The translations under genes and the position numbers were made by a program. A stretch of DNA of 64,000 nucleotides from TMED109 sp002171375 (GTDB lineage Bacteria; Pseudomonadota; Alphaproteobacteria; TMED109). The notes under the pieces are model-generated. The model did not search any database, was not told the origin of the DNA, and saw only the letters and a program-made list of their open reading frames with translations. The DNA lies in the NCBI GenBank assembly GCA_965657505.1, contig CBFHON010000003.1, positions 62,001 through 126,000 on the forward strand, given 5' to 3'. The number at the start of each line of letters is the position of its first letter. Within the stretch, counting starts at the first letter, position 1. Below are positions 35,846 through 45,221 of the stretch, one piece after another.

Positions 35846-36870
35846 TTTTGTTCCTTGATTTCGTCATAGGGAGTATAAAATGCATCTGAATGAATATCAA
35901 CTTTCCTAATTCCTTTAGTAATTAATATTTCCTCTGCAACCTCAACCATTTTTGGAGGACCAGCAAGATAAGCTTTATATCCGTCAAAGTCTTTTATATC
36001 TTCAATTACTGCATCTGTAACAAAACCTCGTCGTAAAATTTTATTTTTGGGTTTTTCTATTACTACAGGATAAAACTTCAGATTCTCATTAATCTTTGAC
36101 ATTTCTTCAAATTGTTCAATAGAATATAATTCATTTTCAGATTGAGAACCATAATAAATATTAATTGGTTGTTTTGAGCCTATTTCTTGTGAATATTTAA
36201 TTATAGACAGTATTGGTGCTAACCCTGTACCTCCCGCAACTGCAATTATTGGTCCTTTATGTTTTTCTCTTAAATGTGCATTTCCATAAGGGCCCTTAAT
36301 TTTTATAGCTTCTCCTATTTTCAAATTATTCTTTACATAAGCGCTTACTTCTCCTCCATCGAGAGTTTTTATATGAAATTCTAATTCACCAGCATTTGGA
36401 GAACTAGCCATGGAAAAGTGCTTTTCCTTACACTTTCCAATATATAATTCGGCATATTGACCAGCTTTAAACTTAAAAACTTCTTTATTATCTATGCTTA
36501 AGTTCATTACATATATGTCATTTGTTACTTTTTTTAAATTAACAACCTTACATTCTAGGTTTTTAATTTCTAAATTATTGTTTTCATCATCTTCTTCATC
36601 TGTTAAAATTTTAATCTCGCAATCACTCCAAGGAACTGACCTACATGCGAGAATTAAATTTTGTTTTTCTTCATCTTCATCCAACGCAAATTCAGAATAA
36701 GGAGACATTTCAATATCTCCAGAAATTTTTTTTGATTTACATGCTCCGCAGTTACCGGATCTACAACCATGAGGAAAGTCTATTCCTTGATCTAGTGCAG
36801 CTTCAAGTATAGTATTTCCTTCATCTACTAAAATTTCGTTACCATCTGATATCTTTACTTTGAAAGGCAT
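35842..36870 (-). CDS. Oxygenase reductase: N-terminal 2Fe-2S ferredoxin + FAD/NAD(P)H domain
   Basis: 342 residues. Plant-type ferredoxin at the N-terminus (CRSGNCGACKSKK with a fourth Cys in ILACRS), then FAD-binding HFSMASSP and the NAD(P)H-binding VAGGTGLAPILS domain, ending in a pattern typical of aromatic oxygenase reductases (order as in BenC/XylZ, reversed compared with PaaE). It supplies electrons from NAD(P)H to an oxygenase, here most plausibly the di-iron protein. First gene of the aromatic cluster. Confidence 0.9.
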   Translation of the reverse strand: MPFKVKISDGNEILVDEGNTILEAALDQGIDFPHGCRSGNCGACKSKKISGDIEMSPYSEFALDEDEEKQNLILACRSVPWSDCEIKILTDEEDDENNNLEIKNLECKVVNLKKVTNDIYVMNLSIDNKEVFKFKAGQYAELYIGKCKEKHFSMASSPNAGELEFHIKTLDGGEVSAYVKNNLKIGEAIKIKGPYGNAHLREKHKGPIIAVAGGTGLAPILSIIKYSQEIGSKQPINIYYGSQSENELYSIEQFEEMSKINENLKFYPVVIEKPKNKILRRGFVTDAVIEDIKDFDGYKAYLAGPPKMVEVAEEILITKGIRKVDIHSDAFYTPYDEIKEQK

Positions 36871-36971
36871 ATTTTCCTCTAGTATTATTTAGTATATTTT
36901 ATTAATATTACGTTTATTCAGCATTGATAGATTTAATAATCAATTAGAATTTAAAATACAATAATTTAAAT

Positions 36972-38726
36972 TTATTTTTTCCATGCTGTCCATGGGTTAA
37001 ATCCATACAGGGGTATTTCATCAGGTATAGCAATATATGCTTGGTGAGCAATTCTATGAAGAGGATCATGAAAAAGTGGTATCATCCATTTCCCAGACCT
37101 TAGAAGTCTATCAAGGATTCTAGTGTATTCAATTAAGTTATCTCTATTTTTTGCATTAGTTATTTTTTTTATAATTTCGTCGATAGCTTTGTGCTTTATT
37201 CCTGCGTAATTTCTTGAGCCATTTTGGTCAGCGGCCCAGCTACCCCAATATATTGATTGTTCATTTCCTGGAGATAAAGACATATAGTACTCAAAAATTA
37301 TTGCATCAAAATCAAATGTTTGGATACGGTTTTGAAATTGAGAACTATCTATTATTCTAATCTTTAAATCTATTCCTATTTTTCTTAACTTATCCTTCCA
37401 AATTAGTAATAACTTCTCCATTTTATATTTATTAGTTATTACCTCAAAGCTTAATGATTTTCCTGATTGTATATTTTTCATTTTTTGATCTATTATTTTC
37501 CATCCAGATTTTTCCAATAGAGATATAGATTGTTTTATAGTTTTTCTTTCATTGTAAGATAAATTATTTATTTTTTTTAATGCATCTTTACTAATATCAT
37601 CTTGGTATTGAGATAATATTTTTTTTGCCTTTTGACTTGGGTCTGATTTAGCAGATAGTTCACTATTATCCCATGGACCAAATGTTTGTTTTAATAAGCC
37701 ATGGTTTACTATTTTATTTACAAATTCATATGGAAACAATAATGATATTGCTTTTCTTACATTTCGATCTTGGAACATAGGTTTTCTGCTATTTAAAATT
37801 ATAGCTTCTATTCCAGATGGAGAGTGTTTTAAGAAAGTATTTTTTATAATTTTATTTTGAGAGTTTTGATGATAGGCTTTCTCCCACCTAACAGCATCGC
37901 TTTCAATATTAATATCAAATTCTCCAGATAAAAATGCTTCTAGAGCTACATTCTGATCTCTGTAAAAATCATACTTTATATTCTTAAAATTATATCTACC
38001 TAAACTATCTTTACTATTTATTTTCCACCAATTTTCATTTTTAATAAATGTAATAGATCTTCCTGTTTCTATATTAGCTATTTTATAAGGGCCAGAACTT
38101 ATAAAAGGCTCAAGGGTTGTTTTAGTAAAATTTTTATTATTCCAATATTTACTGTGAAAAACAGGCATCAAACCCACAATAAGGGGCATTTCAAAATTAC
38201 CTTCATTCGAAAAAAAGAATTTTACCCTTTTATTGTTTATTACTTTTACTTCTTTTACCATAGAATAGTAGGACCTTGTATGAGGTCTTCCTGAATTTTT
38301 CAGAGTTTTCCAGGAAAATATTACATCTTCACTAGTGATTGATTTTCCATCTGAGAACTTTGCTTCATCATATATTTTAAATTCTACCCATTTCCTATCT
38401 TCTGGAATTTTTATAGCTTCAGCTATGCCAGGGTATAGAGAAAAAGGTTCATCAGGACTCCATGTCATCAAAGATTCTATCATTAATCCTTTTATACCTG
38501 GTGGCGCAATACCTTTAATGATGTATGGGTTTAAACTATTAAAAGTTCCGATTGTAGCCAATTTTAGGGTATTGTTAATTGGAGCATTAATGTTTACTTT
38601 TGTATCTCTAGCTACATCGTCTCTATCTGTTGAACCGTGCATTGCTATAGTTTTATTAAAATCTTGAGCAAAACAGCTATAATTAAAAGAAAATACAAAA
38701 TTTATAATTAATAAAAATTTAAACAT
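36972..38726 (-). CDS. ABC transporter substrate-binding protein, family 5 (peptide type)
   Basis: 584 residues with a signal peptide (about 1-20, ending CFA-QD). Contains NTLKLATIGTFNSLNPYI, the typical opening of the oligopeptide/nickel family, SDGKSITSEDVIFSWKTL and the C-terminal PLFHDPLHRIA. It binds peptides or other small solutes in the periplasm. No permease or ATPase gene is adjacent, which is unusual for the family. It lies 101 bases upstream of the aromatic cluster on the same strand and may be part of it. Confidence 0.88.
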   Translation of the reverse strand: MFKFLLIINFVFSFNYSCFAQDFNKTIAMHGSTDRDDVARDTKVNINAPINNTLKLATIGTFNSLNPYIIKGIAPPGIKGLMIESLMTWSPDEPFSLYPGIAEAIKIPEDRKWVEFKIYDEAKFSDGKSITSEDVIFSWKTLKNSGRPHTRSYYSMVKEVKVINNKRVKFFFSNEGNFEMPLIVGLMPVFHSKYWNNKNFTKTTLEPFISSGPYKIANIETGRSITFIKNENWWKINSKDSLGRYNFKNIKYDFYRDQNVALEAFLSGEFDINIESDAVRWEKAYHQNSQNKIIKNTFLKHSPSGIEAIILNSRKPMFQDRNVRKAISLLFPYEFVNKIVNHGLLKQTFGPWDNSELSAKSDPSQKAKKILSQYQDDISKDALKKINNLSYNERKTIKQSISLLEKSGWKIIDQKMKNIQSGKSLSFEVITNKYKMEKLLLIWKDKLRKIGIDLKIRIIDSSQFQNRIQTFDFDAIIFEYYMSLSPGNEQSIYWGSWAADQNGSRNYAGIKHKAIDEIIKKITNAKNRDNLIEYTRILDRLLRSGKWMIPLFHDPLHRIAHQAYIAIPDEIPLYGFNPWTAWKK

Positions 38727-38881
38727 ACATGTAATAAATATTATTTTTTAAATCAAATTAAAAGAATTTGATTAATAATTATTTTATATTTATCTTTTGT
38801 TCTTGATTTGTTCTATAAAAATTGTTATTTTAGTAAAAAATGTAATTAATAATTAACTACATCTATTTTTTAGTTGACCAT

Positions 38882-38928
38882 ATCCTATATTTTGTCAATA
38901 TAGATTTATAAACAACTATATATTGTGT
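38882..38928 (+). promoter_or_regulatory. Tandem NrdR boxes upstream of nrdA
   Basis: Two matches to the NrdR operator (consensus acaCwAtATaTwGtgt). The distal one reads CTATATTTTG at 38885-38894, the proximal one CTATATATTG at 38916-38925 flanked by CAA and TGT. Their cores are exactly 31 bp apart, three helical turns, which is the spacing known for paired NrdR sites. NrdR should repress the ribonucleotide reductase genes when dATP is high. Confidence 0.8.
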
Positions 38929-38942
38929 TTATCCCCATTTTA

Positions 38943-38962
38943 TTATCCACAGTTGTGGATAA
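38943..38962. promoter_or_regulatory. Inverted pair of DnaA boxes upstream of nrdA
   Basis: TTATCCACA at 38943-38951 and its inverted copy TGTGGATAA at 38954-38962 are both perfect DnaA boxes with a 2-bp spacer. A third near-match, TTATCCCCA, begins at 38929. DnaA regulates nrdAB in E. coli, so coupling of dNTP supply to replication initiation is likely. Too few boxes and no dnaA or AT-rich unwinding array for an origin call. Confidence 0.7.
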
Positions 38963-39016
38963 GTGGATGAATTTACGAAATAATCTAGTTCTGCTAGATT
39001 TAGATGGAGAAATAAT

Positions 39017-40885
39017 ATGGATGGAAGCGGCTTAGAAAGTTCATATCAAGGAAAAAACCAAGGTGATATGCTAAATGTAGTTCAGGTTGAACGAGGAAAA
39101 GCTGTAGAAATTAATTCTGCTAGAGACGAACTTTTAACTGAATTTGGAAAAGCTACGCTTGAAGATAGGTATCTTATGCCTGACGAGACCCCTCAAGATT
39201 TATTTGCTAGAGTAGCTAGTTATTTTGCTGATGATGATGCCCATGCACAACGTATTTATGACTATATGTCTAGATTATGGTTCATGCCTTCAACTCCTGT
39301 CTTGTCAAATGGAGGAACAGAAAGAGGTCTTCCTATTTCTTGTTTTTTGAATGAATCAAATGATAGTTTACAAGGTATAGTTGATTTATGGAATGAGAAT
39401 GTATGGCTGGCTTCTCGAGGAGGAGGTATAGGGTCTTATTGGGGAAATTTAAGATCTATAGGAGAAGTAGTAGGAAAGAATGGAAAAAATGGTAAGACTT
39501 CAGGTGTTATTCCATTTATACGAGTGATGGATTCTCTAACTCTTGCTATAAGCCAAGGTAGTTTAAGAAGAGGTTCTGCAGCTTGTTATTTGCCAGTATG
39601 GCATCCAGAGATTGAAGAATTTATTGAAATGCGTCGCCCAACTGGAGGTGACCCTAACAGAAAAGCTCTTAATTTGCATCATGGTATAGTTATACCAGAT
39701 TCTTTTATGCGTGCTGTAGAAGCTGATGAAGAGTGGGCTTTAAAAAGCCCTAAAGATGGTGCTGTACAAACCACTGTTTCTGCAAGAGATTTATGGATAC
39801 GTATTTTAACTGCAAGGGTAGAGACTGGTGAACCTTATTTATTATTTATTGATAGAGTTAATGCAGATATACCGCAACATCAAAAATTAGCAGGTATGAG
39901 AGTTAAAATGTCAAATTTATGTAGCGAAATAACTTTACCTACAGGAGAAGATAGATTTGGTAACGATAGAACAGCAGTATGTTGTCTTTCATCACTAAAT
40001 TTAGAGACATATGACGAATGGAAAAATGTTCCGGGAATGATAGAAGATATTATGCGTTTTTTAGATAACGTATTACAAGATTTTATAGATAGAGCTCCAG
40101 ATTCTATGGCAAAAGCAAAATATAGTGCTATGAGGGAAAGGAGTGTAGGTTTAGGTGTTATGGGATTTCAAAGTTTCTTACAGAAGCGAAACGTTCCTAT
40201 TGAATCTGTAACAGCTTTGTCATGGAATAAAAAAATATTTAAAGATATTAGAGAGCAGGTAGATTTAAGTTCAAAAATTTTAGCAAAAGAGAAGGGAGCT
40301 TGTCCTGATGCAGCAGATTTTGGAATAGAGGAAAGGTTTTCTAATAAATTAGCTATAGCTCCAACCGCTTCTATTTCTATAATCTGTGGAGGGGCTTCTC
40401 CAGGAATAGAGCCTTCTGCAGGAAATTCTTTTGTTCAAAAAACTTTATCAGGCTCTTTTAATGTTAGGAATCCTCATCTTAAAAAACTATTATCTGAAAA
40501 AAATATGGATACTGATGAAATTTGGTCTTCAATTACTACTAATAAAGGTTCTGTGCAGCATTTAGATTTTTTAAGTGATCATGAAAAAGATGTATTTAAG
40601 TCGGCTTTTGAGGTTGATCAACGTTGGTTAATAGACTTAGCTGCACAACGCACTCCCTACATTTGTCAATCTCAATCTTTAAACGTTTTCATTCCTGCCG
40701 ATGTCCATAAAAAAGATCTGCATCAAATTCATTTTCAAGCATGGAAAAAAGGAATTAAAAGTATGTATTATTTAAGATCTATGTCTATACAGCGTTCTGA
40801 TGTTGTTTCTAATATGGGACAATCAACTAATAATATATCGCAAGAAAATTCAAATGATTATGAAGAATGTCTTTCATGTCAGTAA
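39017..40885 (+). CDS. nrdA: Ribonucleoside-diphosphate reductase, large subunit
   Basis: 622 residues. Class I alpha subunit, with the N-C-x-E-like radical site (NLCSE), first redox Cys in PISCFLN, radical-transfer pair in SMYYLRS and the C-terminal ECLSCQ tail pair. It makes dNDPs from NDPs. The N-terminus goes straight into the catalytic domain without the roughly 90-residue ATP cone found in E. coli NrdA, so dATP overall-activity control through the cone should be absent. GGAGAAATAAT precedes the ATG. nrdB follows 21 bases later. Confidence 0.95.
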   Translation: MDGSGLESSYQGKNQGDMLNVVQVERGKAVEINSARDELLTEFGKATLEDRYLMPDETPQDLFARVASYFADDDAHAQRIYDYMSRLWFMPSTPVLSNGGTERGLPISCFLNESNDSLQGIVDLWNENVWLASRGGGIGSYWGNLRSIGEVVGKNGKNGKTSGVIPFIRVMDSLTLAISQGSLRRGSAACYLPVWHPEIEEFIEMRRPTGGDPNRKALNLHHGIVIPDSFMRAVEADEEWALKSPKDGAVQTTVSARDLWIRILTARVETGEPYLLFIDRVNADIPQHQKLAGMRVKMSNLCSEITLPTGEDRFGNDRTAVCCLSSLNLETYDEWKNVPGMIEDIMRFLDNVLQDFIDRAPDSMAKAKYSAMRERSVGLGVMGFQSFLQKRNVPIESVTALSWNKKIFKDIREQVDLSSKILAKEKGACPDAADFGIEERFSNKLAIAPTASISIICGGASPGIEPSAGNSFVQKTLSGSFNVRNPHLKKLLSEKNMDTDEIWSSITTNKGSVQHLDFLSDHEKDVFKSAFEVDQRWLIDLAAQRTPYICQSQSLNVFIPADVHKKDLHQIHFQAWKKGIKSMYYLRSMSIQRSDVVSNMGQSTNNISQENSNDYEECLSCQ

Positions 40886-40906
40886 TTAGTTTTTGGAGTA
40901 AATAAG

Positions 40907-41866
40907 ATGTCTTTGTTATCAGCTAATCCAGTTTATAAACCATTCCACTATCCTTGGGCATATGATGCTTGGTTGCAACAACAAAGAATTCACTGGCTTC
41001 CTGAAGAAGTTCCATTAGCTGATGATGTTAAAGATTGGCAAAAAATTCTTACAGATAAAGAAAGAAATTTATTAACTCAGATATTTCGTTTCTTTGTTCA
41101 AGCTGATGTAGAAGTTAATAATTGTTATATGGGTCATTATTCTAGAGTTTTTAAACCTACTGAAATTTGTATGATGCTTTCGTCATTTTCAAATACTGAG
41201 ACTATTCATATCGCTGCTTACTCTTATTTGCTGGATACTATAGGAATGCCAGAAGTTGAATATGAAGCATTTCTTCATATTAAAGAGATGAGGGATAAAT
41301 ATGAATATATGCAAGGCTTTAATGTAGATTCAAATATCGAAATTTCAAAAACTTTAGCAGTATTTGGTGCATTTACTGAAGGATTACAATTGTTCGCTAG
41401 TTTTGCAATATTATTGAATTTTCCAAGATTTAATAAAATGAAAGGTATGGGACAGATTGTTACATGGTCAGCAAGAGACGAAACATTACATACAAATTCA
41501 ATAATAAAACTTTTCCATACATTTTTAAGTGAAAACCCTGATATCAAACGTGAACAATTAATGGAAGATTTATATAAAGCATGTTCAACAGTTATAGAAC
41601 ATGAAGATGCCTTTATAGATAAAGCTTTTGAGTTGGGTGGAGTAGAAGGTTTAGAAGCAAAAAGTGTAAAAGAATATATTAGGTATATAGCGGATAATAG
41701 ACTTAAGCAGTTAGAAATGAAGCCGCTCTATAATATTAGTAAAAACCCATTACCTTATATGGATGACATGTTGAATGCTTTAGAACACACTAATTTCTTT
41801 GAAAACAGGGCTACTGAATATTCACGTGCTGCCACGCAAGGTAGTTGGGAAGAAGCTTTTGTATAA
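40907..41866 (+). CDS. nrdB: Ribonucleoside-diphosphate reductase, small subunit
   Basis: 319 residues. Iron ligands include E98 and H101 in NTETIHIAAY, with Tyr at 105, the spacing of the E. coli tyrosyl radical (E115, H118, Y122). Second-half ligands lie in SARDETLHTNS. It makes the di-iron/tyrosyl radical that the NrdA subunit needs, so this is a class Ia/Ib-like oxygen-dependent enzyme. No ATP cone is fused to it either. Confidence 0.95.
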   Translation: MSLLSANPVYKPFHYPWAYDAWLQQQRIHWLPEEVPLADDVKDWQKILTDKERNLLTQIFRFFVQADVEVNNCYMGHYSRVFKPTEICMMLSSFSNTETIHIAAYSYLLDTIGMPEVEYEAFLHIKEMRDKYEYMQGFNVDSNIEISKTLAVFGAFTEGLQLFASFAILLNFPRFNKMKGMGQIVTWSARDETLHTNSIIKLFHTFLSENPDIKREQLMEDLYKACSTVIEHEDAFIDKAFELGGVEGLEAKSVKEYIRYIADNRLKQLEMKPLYNISKNPLPYMDDMLNALEHTNFFENRATEYSRAATQGSWEEAFV

Positions 41867-41881
41867 TTAAATAGATATAAT

Positions 41882-44161
41882 CTAATTTGAATGAAGTTTT
41901 GACCATACTTTGTTAGGTGTCGCTGGCATATCAATATGTTCAATATTTAAAGCGTTAACTAATGCGTTAATAACAGCAGGAGGTGCTCCAATTGCTCCAG
42001 CTTCTCCTGCCCCCTTTATTTGAAGTAAATTAGTTTCACAGGGAACCATATTCCATCGTATATCTACATTAATTAAATCTTCAGCTCTAGGTAAAGCATA
42101 ATCCATGAAAGAACCTGATAATAATTGTCCATTTTCGCTATCATATACAGTATTTTCATAGATTGCTTGGCCAATACCTTGAGCTATACCTCCATGAACT
42201 TGTCCCGCTAGCATATTAGGATTAATAACTAGTCCAAAATCATCCACAACAGTATATTTCTTTATTTCAATGTGACCTGTATCTTTATCTACTTCTAGTT
42301 CACATATATGGCAACCATTAGGGAATGTATAATTAGGAGGAGTCCACTGACTAGAAATTTTAATTGGTTCATTGCTATCTTTAGCAAGGTCTTCAAGACT
42401 AATTGTTAAATTTGTGCCTTCTGCTAAAAAAATACCTTCTTTATATTCTAAAGTACTTTCATCTATATTTAATTTTTGGGCTGCTAGTGATTTTGTTTTA
42501 TTAATAATATTCTCTGAAGCAACTTTAATAGCTGCACCTCCTACGGGAACTGACCTAGAACCGCCTGTGCCCGCGCCAAAAGCAATCACATCAGAATCCC
42601 CCTGAATAACAGTCATCTTTTCAGGTCCAATTCCTAAATATTCACATAAAATTTGCTTATATGCAGTTTCATGGCCTTGCCCATTAGATTGAGTTCCAAT
42701 ATGTAAAGTAATACTACCATTTTTTTCTAAAATAATAGTAGCTTCTTCTGGTCCTCCACCTGAACAGGCTTCAATATAAGTTGATAGACCAATACCTCTA
42801 ATTTTATTATTTTCTTTTGAAATTTTTGCTCGGTCTTTAAACCCTTGCCAGTCTGAATCTTTTACAGCAAGTTCCATATTACCTATAAAATCACCAGTAT
42901 CATATGTATGGTTCAAAGCAGTCTTATAAGGCATTTCTGAACTAGGAATTAAATTTCGTCTTCTAATTTCTATTGGGCCTAACCCAGATTTTATTCCTGC
43001 TACATCTACTAATCTTTCAATTACAAATGAAGCTTCTGGTCTACCCGCACCCCTATAAGCATCAATTGCAGGAGTATTTGTAAAAACTCCTTTAACATTT
43101 ACATATATTGCTGGAGTTTTATAACAGCCTGCCAACATTGCTGTACCTGCTAAAGTAGGAATAAATATAGCAAAATTAGATAAGTAGGCGCCCATATTAG
43201 CGACTGTATCTATTTTTATTCCTAAAAATATTCCTTCTTTATCTAAAGCTAATTTAGCTTTTGTAACATGGTCTCTTCCATGCGTATCAGATAGAAAAGC
43301 CTCACTTCTATCAGAAACCCATTTCACAGGCCTCCCTATTATTTTTGATGCAAATAGTGAACATATATATTCAGGGTAATTGAAAATTTTCATACCAAAA
43401 CCACCACCTACATCAGTTGTTATAACTCTAATTTCACTAGGTTCTATATTTAAAACATTTGAAATTCTATCTCTAAGACTGTGTACTCCCTGGGATGAAC
43501 AGCTTAATTCATATCTACCATCTTCTTTATTAAAATTTGCAACTGCTCCTCTAGTTTCCATAGAATTTGGAACAATTCTATTATTAATTAACTCAATTTC
43601 TACTATAGAATCCGCTATTTTGAAGGCATCTTCCACTTTATCTTGTTCACCCATTTCCCAATCAAAACAAAGGTTGTTTTTAGTATCTTCCCACACTTGA
43701 GGTGAATTATCTTTAATTGCCTCGTTACAGGAAGTTACTGATGCAATTTCTTCAATATCAGCAAATATTAATTCTGAAGCATTTTTTGCTTGTTCTATAC
43801 TTTCAGCAATTATTATAGCAATTGGGTCTCCTACATGTCTAACTTTATCAATAGCAATAGCTGGTCTTTCTGGAGTATACATATCAGAACCATCTTTATT
43901 TTTTGCTTTAAAATTAGTAGGCATATCTTTTATACCTGCTTCTCTTAAATCTTTACCTAAAAAGATATTAATAACTCCTGATGATTTAAGGGCATCATCT
44001 ATATCTAGACTTTTAATTAAACCGTTAGAAACATTAGACCTTAATACATACATATAAGTTTGATTTGTTAATGAAATATCGCCTGTATATAAACCTTTAC
44101 CAGAAATAAACCTTATATCTTCGTCTCTAAGTACAGGTTGCCCAATTCCAAATTTATTCAT
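41882..44161 (-). CDS. Form II CoxL-like molybdenum hydroxylase large subunit (orphan)
   Basis: 759 residues of the xanthine oxidase/CO dehydrogenase large-subunit family. The active-site loop reads AYRGAGR near residue 370, the signature of form II CoxL-like enzymes rather than the AYRCSFR of true form I CO dehydrogenase. The C-terminal KGAGEAGAIG has the catalytic Glu. Family members hydroxylate aldehydes, purines or N-heterocycles in the cytosol. The partner FAD (CoxM) and 2Fe-2S (CoxS) subunits are not next to it, so either they are elsewhere or another donor is used. Confidence 0.85.
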   Translation of the reverse strand: MNKFGIGQPVLRDEDIRFISGKGLYTGDISLTNQTYMYVLRSNVSNGLIKSLDIDDALKSSGVINIFLGKDLREAGIKDMPTNFKAKNKDGSDMYTPERPAIAIDKVRHVGDPIAIIIAESIEQAKNASELIFADIEEIASVTSCNEAIKDNSPQVWEDTKNNLCFDWEMGEQDKVEDAFKIADSIVEIELINNRIVPNSMETRGAVANFNKEDGRYELSCSSQGVHSLRDRISNVLNIEPSEIRVITTDVGGGFGMKIFNYPEYICSLFASKIIGRPVKWVSDRSEAFLSDTHGRDHVTKAKLALDKEGIFLGIKIDTVANMGAYLSNFAIFIPTLAGTAMLAGCYKTPAIYVNVKGVFTNTPAIDAYRGAGRPEASFVIERLVDVAGIKSGLGPIEIRRRNLIPSSEMPYKTALNHTYDTGDFIGNMELAVKDSDWQGFKDRAKISKENNKIRGIGLSTYIEACSGGGPEEATIILEKNGSITLHIGTQSNGQGHETAYKQILCEYLGIGPEKMTVIQGDSDVIAFGAGTGGSRSVPVGGAAIKVASENIINKTKSLAAQKLNIDESTLEYKEGIFLAEGTNLTISLEDLAKDSNEPIKISSQWTPPNYTFPNGCHICELEVDKDTGHIEIKKYTVVDDFGLVINPNMLAGQVHGGIAQGIGQAIYENTVYDSENGQLLSGSFMDYALPRAEDLINVDIRWNMVPCETNLLQIKGAGEAGAIGAPPAVINALVNALNIEHIDMPATPNKVWSKLHSN

Positions 44162-44244
44162 TATTACCTCTTTAATTTATATTTAACAGTCATTAATATA
44201 TCATAAACTTTAAATAATTAAAATATTATATATAGAGTATCTTT

Positions 44245-44622
44245 ATGCAGAAAAAAATTAAAATAGAGTTTTTAAATAATTTTATTATAGTTGAGCTTGA
44301 TAATACTGATACCGCAAAAGAAATATGGGATGCCTGTCCCATAAAGTCGGTTACTAATACGTGGGGCAAAGAAATTTATTTTGAAACAGGTATTAAAGTT
44401 GTAAAAGAAAAGTCTGCAAAAGATATAATCAATTTAGGAGAAATTGCTTTTTGGGTTGAGGGTAGTTCCATTGCAATAGGTTTTGGTGCTACTCCTATAT
44501 CCAAAGTAGATGAAATACGTTTAGTAACTAAAGCAAATATTATTGGAAAAACTAAATCAGATTTATCTATATTAGAAGTGGTTAATTCCGGAGAAATTGT
44601 TATAGTAGATCGTATTTATTAA
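44245..44622 (+). CDS. Cyclophilin-like fold protein (DUF369/TM1367 type)
   Basis: 125 residues. NTDTAKEIWDACPIKSVTNTWGKEIYFETGI and the central LGEIAFWVEGSSIAIGFGATPIS match the small bacterial cyclophilin-like family. These share the peptidyl-prolyl isomerase fold but lack its catalytic Arg, so function is open. Fifteen bases separate it from the next gene, suggesting co-transcription. Confidence 0.72.
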   Translation: MQKKIKIEFLNNFIIVELDNTDTAKEIWDACPIKSVTNTWGKEIYFETGIKVVKEKSAKDIINLGEIAFWVEGSSIAIGFGATPISKVDEIRLVTKANIIGKTKSDLSILEVVNSGEIVIVDRIY

Positions 44623-44636
44623 CTAAGGAATATATT

Positions 44637-45221
44637 ATGACAAAAAAAGTGGATTTTTATTTTGATTATGGAAGCCCTGCTACCTATCTGGCATGGACGC
44701 AGATAGATAAAATAATAAAAAATGCAAATGCTGAACTTAATATGATTCCTATGTTGCTTGGAGGAGTCTTTAAAGAGACAGGAAATTCTTCACCAGCTTT
44801 TATTCCTGCTAAAAGTAAATGGATGAATAAAGATTTGAAAAAACACGCTGAAATTTATGGAGTTGATTATAACTCAAATAGTTTTTTTCCGATAAATACG
44901 CTAAACTTAATGCGCGGAGCTATTGCTGCTAGAAAAATGAATATTTTTGAAAAATATTCAGAAGCTATTTTTACTGGAATATGGGTAAAAGATGTAAATT
45001 TAGGAGATATTCCTATACTTCAGGACTATTTAAATAAAAATGGTATAGATACTAAAGAGTTATTTAGTTTAGTTCAGTCAGATGAAATTAAAACATCATT
45101 AATAAAAAATACCGCAGAAGCTGTTGAGAAAGGTGTTTTTGGTGCACCAACTTTTATAGTAAATAATGAATTGATATTCGGGCAAGATAGGTTAGAATTT
45201 TTAAAACTAGCATTAAAATAA
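44637..45221 (+). CDS. 2-hydroxychromene-2-carboxylate isomerase family (DsbA-like/kappa GST)
   Basis: 194 residues. FYFDYGSPATYLAWTQ opens the thioredoxin-like fold, where a Ser near the start replaces the CxxC and binds glutathione; FGAPTFIVNNELIFGQDRL is the family's C-terminal signature. Relatives isomerise HCCA in naphthalene breakdown or act on other glutathione adducts. The specific role is unknown. Confidence 0.8.
   Translation: MTKKVDFYFDYGSPATYLAWTQIDKIIKNANAELNMIPMLLGGVFKETGNSSPAFIPAKSKWMNKDLKKHAEIYGVDYNSNSFFPINTLNLMRGAIAARKMNIFEKYSEAIFTGIWVKDVNLGDIPILQDYLNKNGIDTKELFSLVQSDEIKTSLIKNTAEAVEKGVFGAPTFIVNNELIFGQDRLEFLKLALK

Noticed and set aside
38929..38962. Replication origin suggested by DnaA boxes
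   Set aside because: Only two perfect boxes and one near-match, with no dnaA, dnaN or repeat-rich AT unwinding region; more consistent with promoter control of nrdAB.
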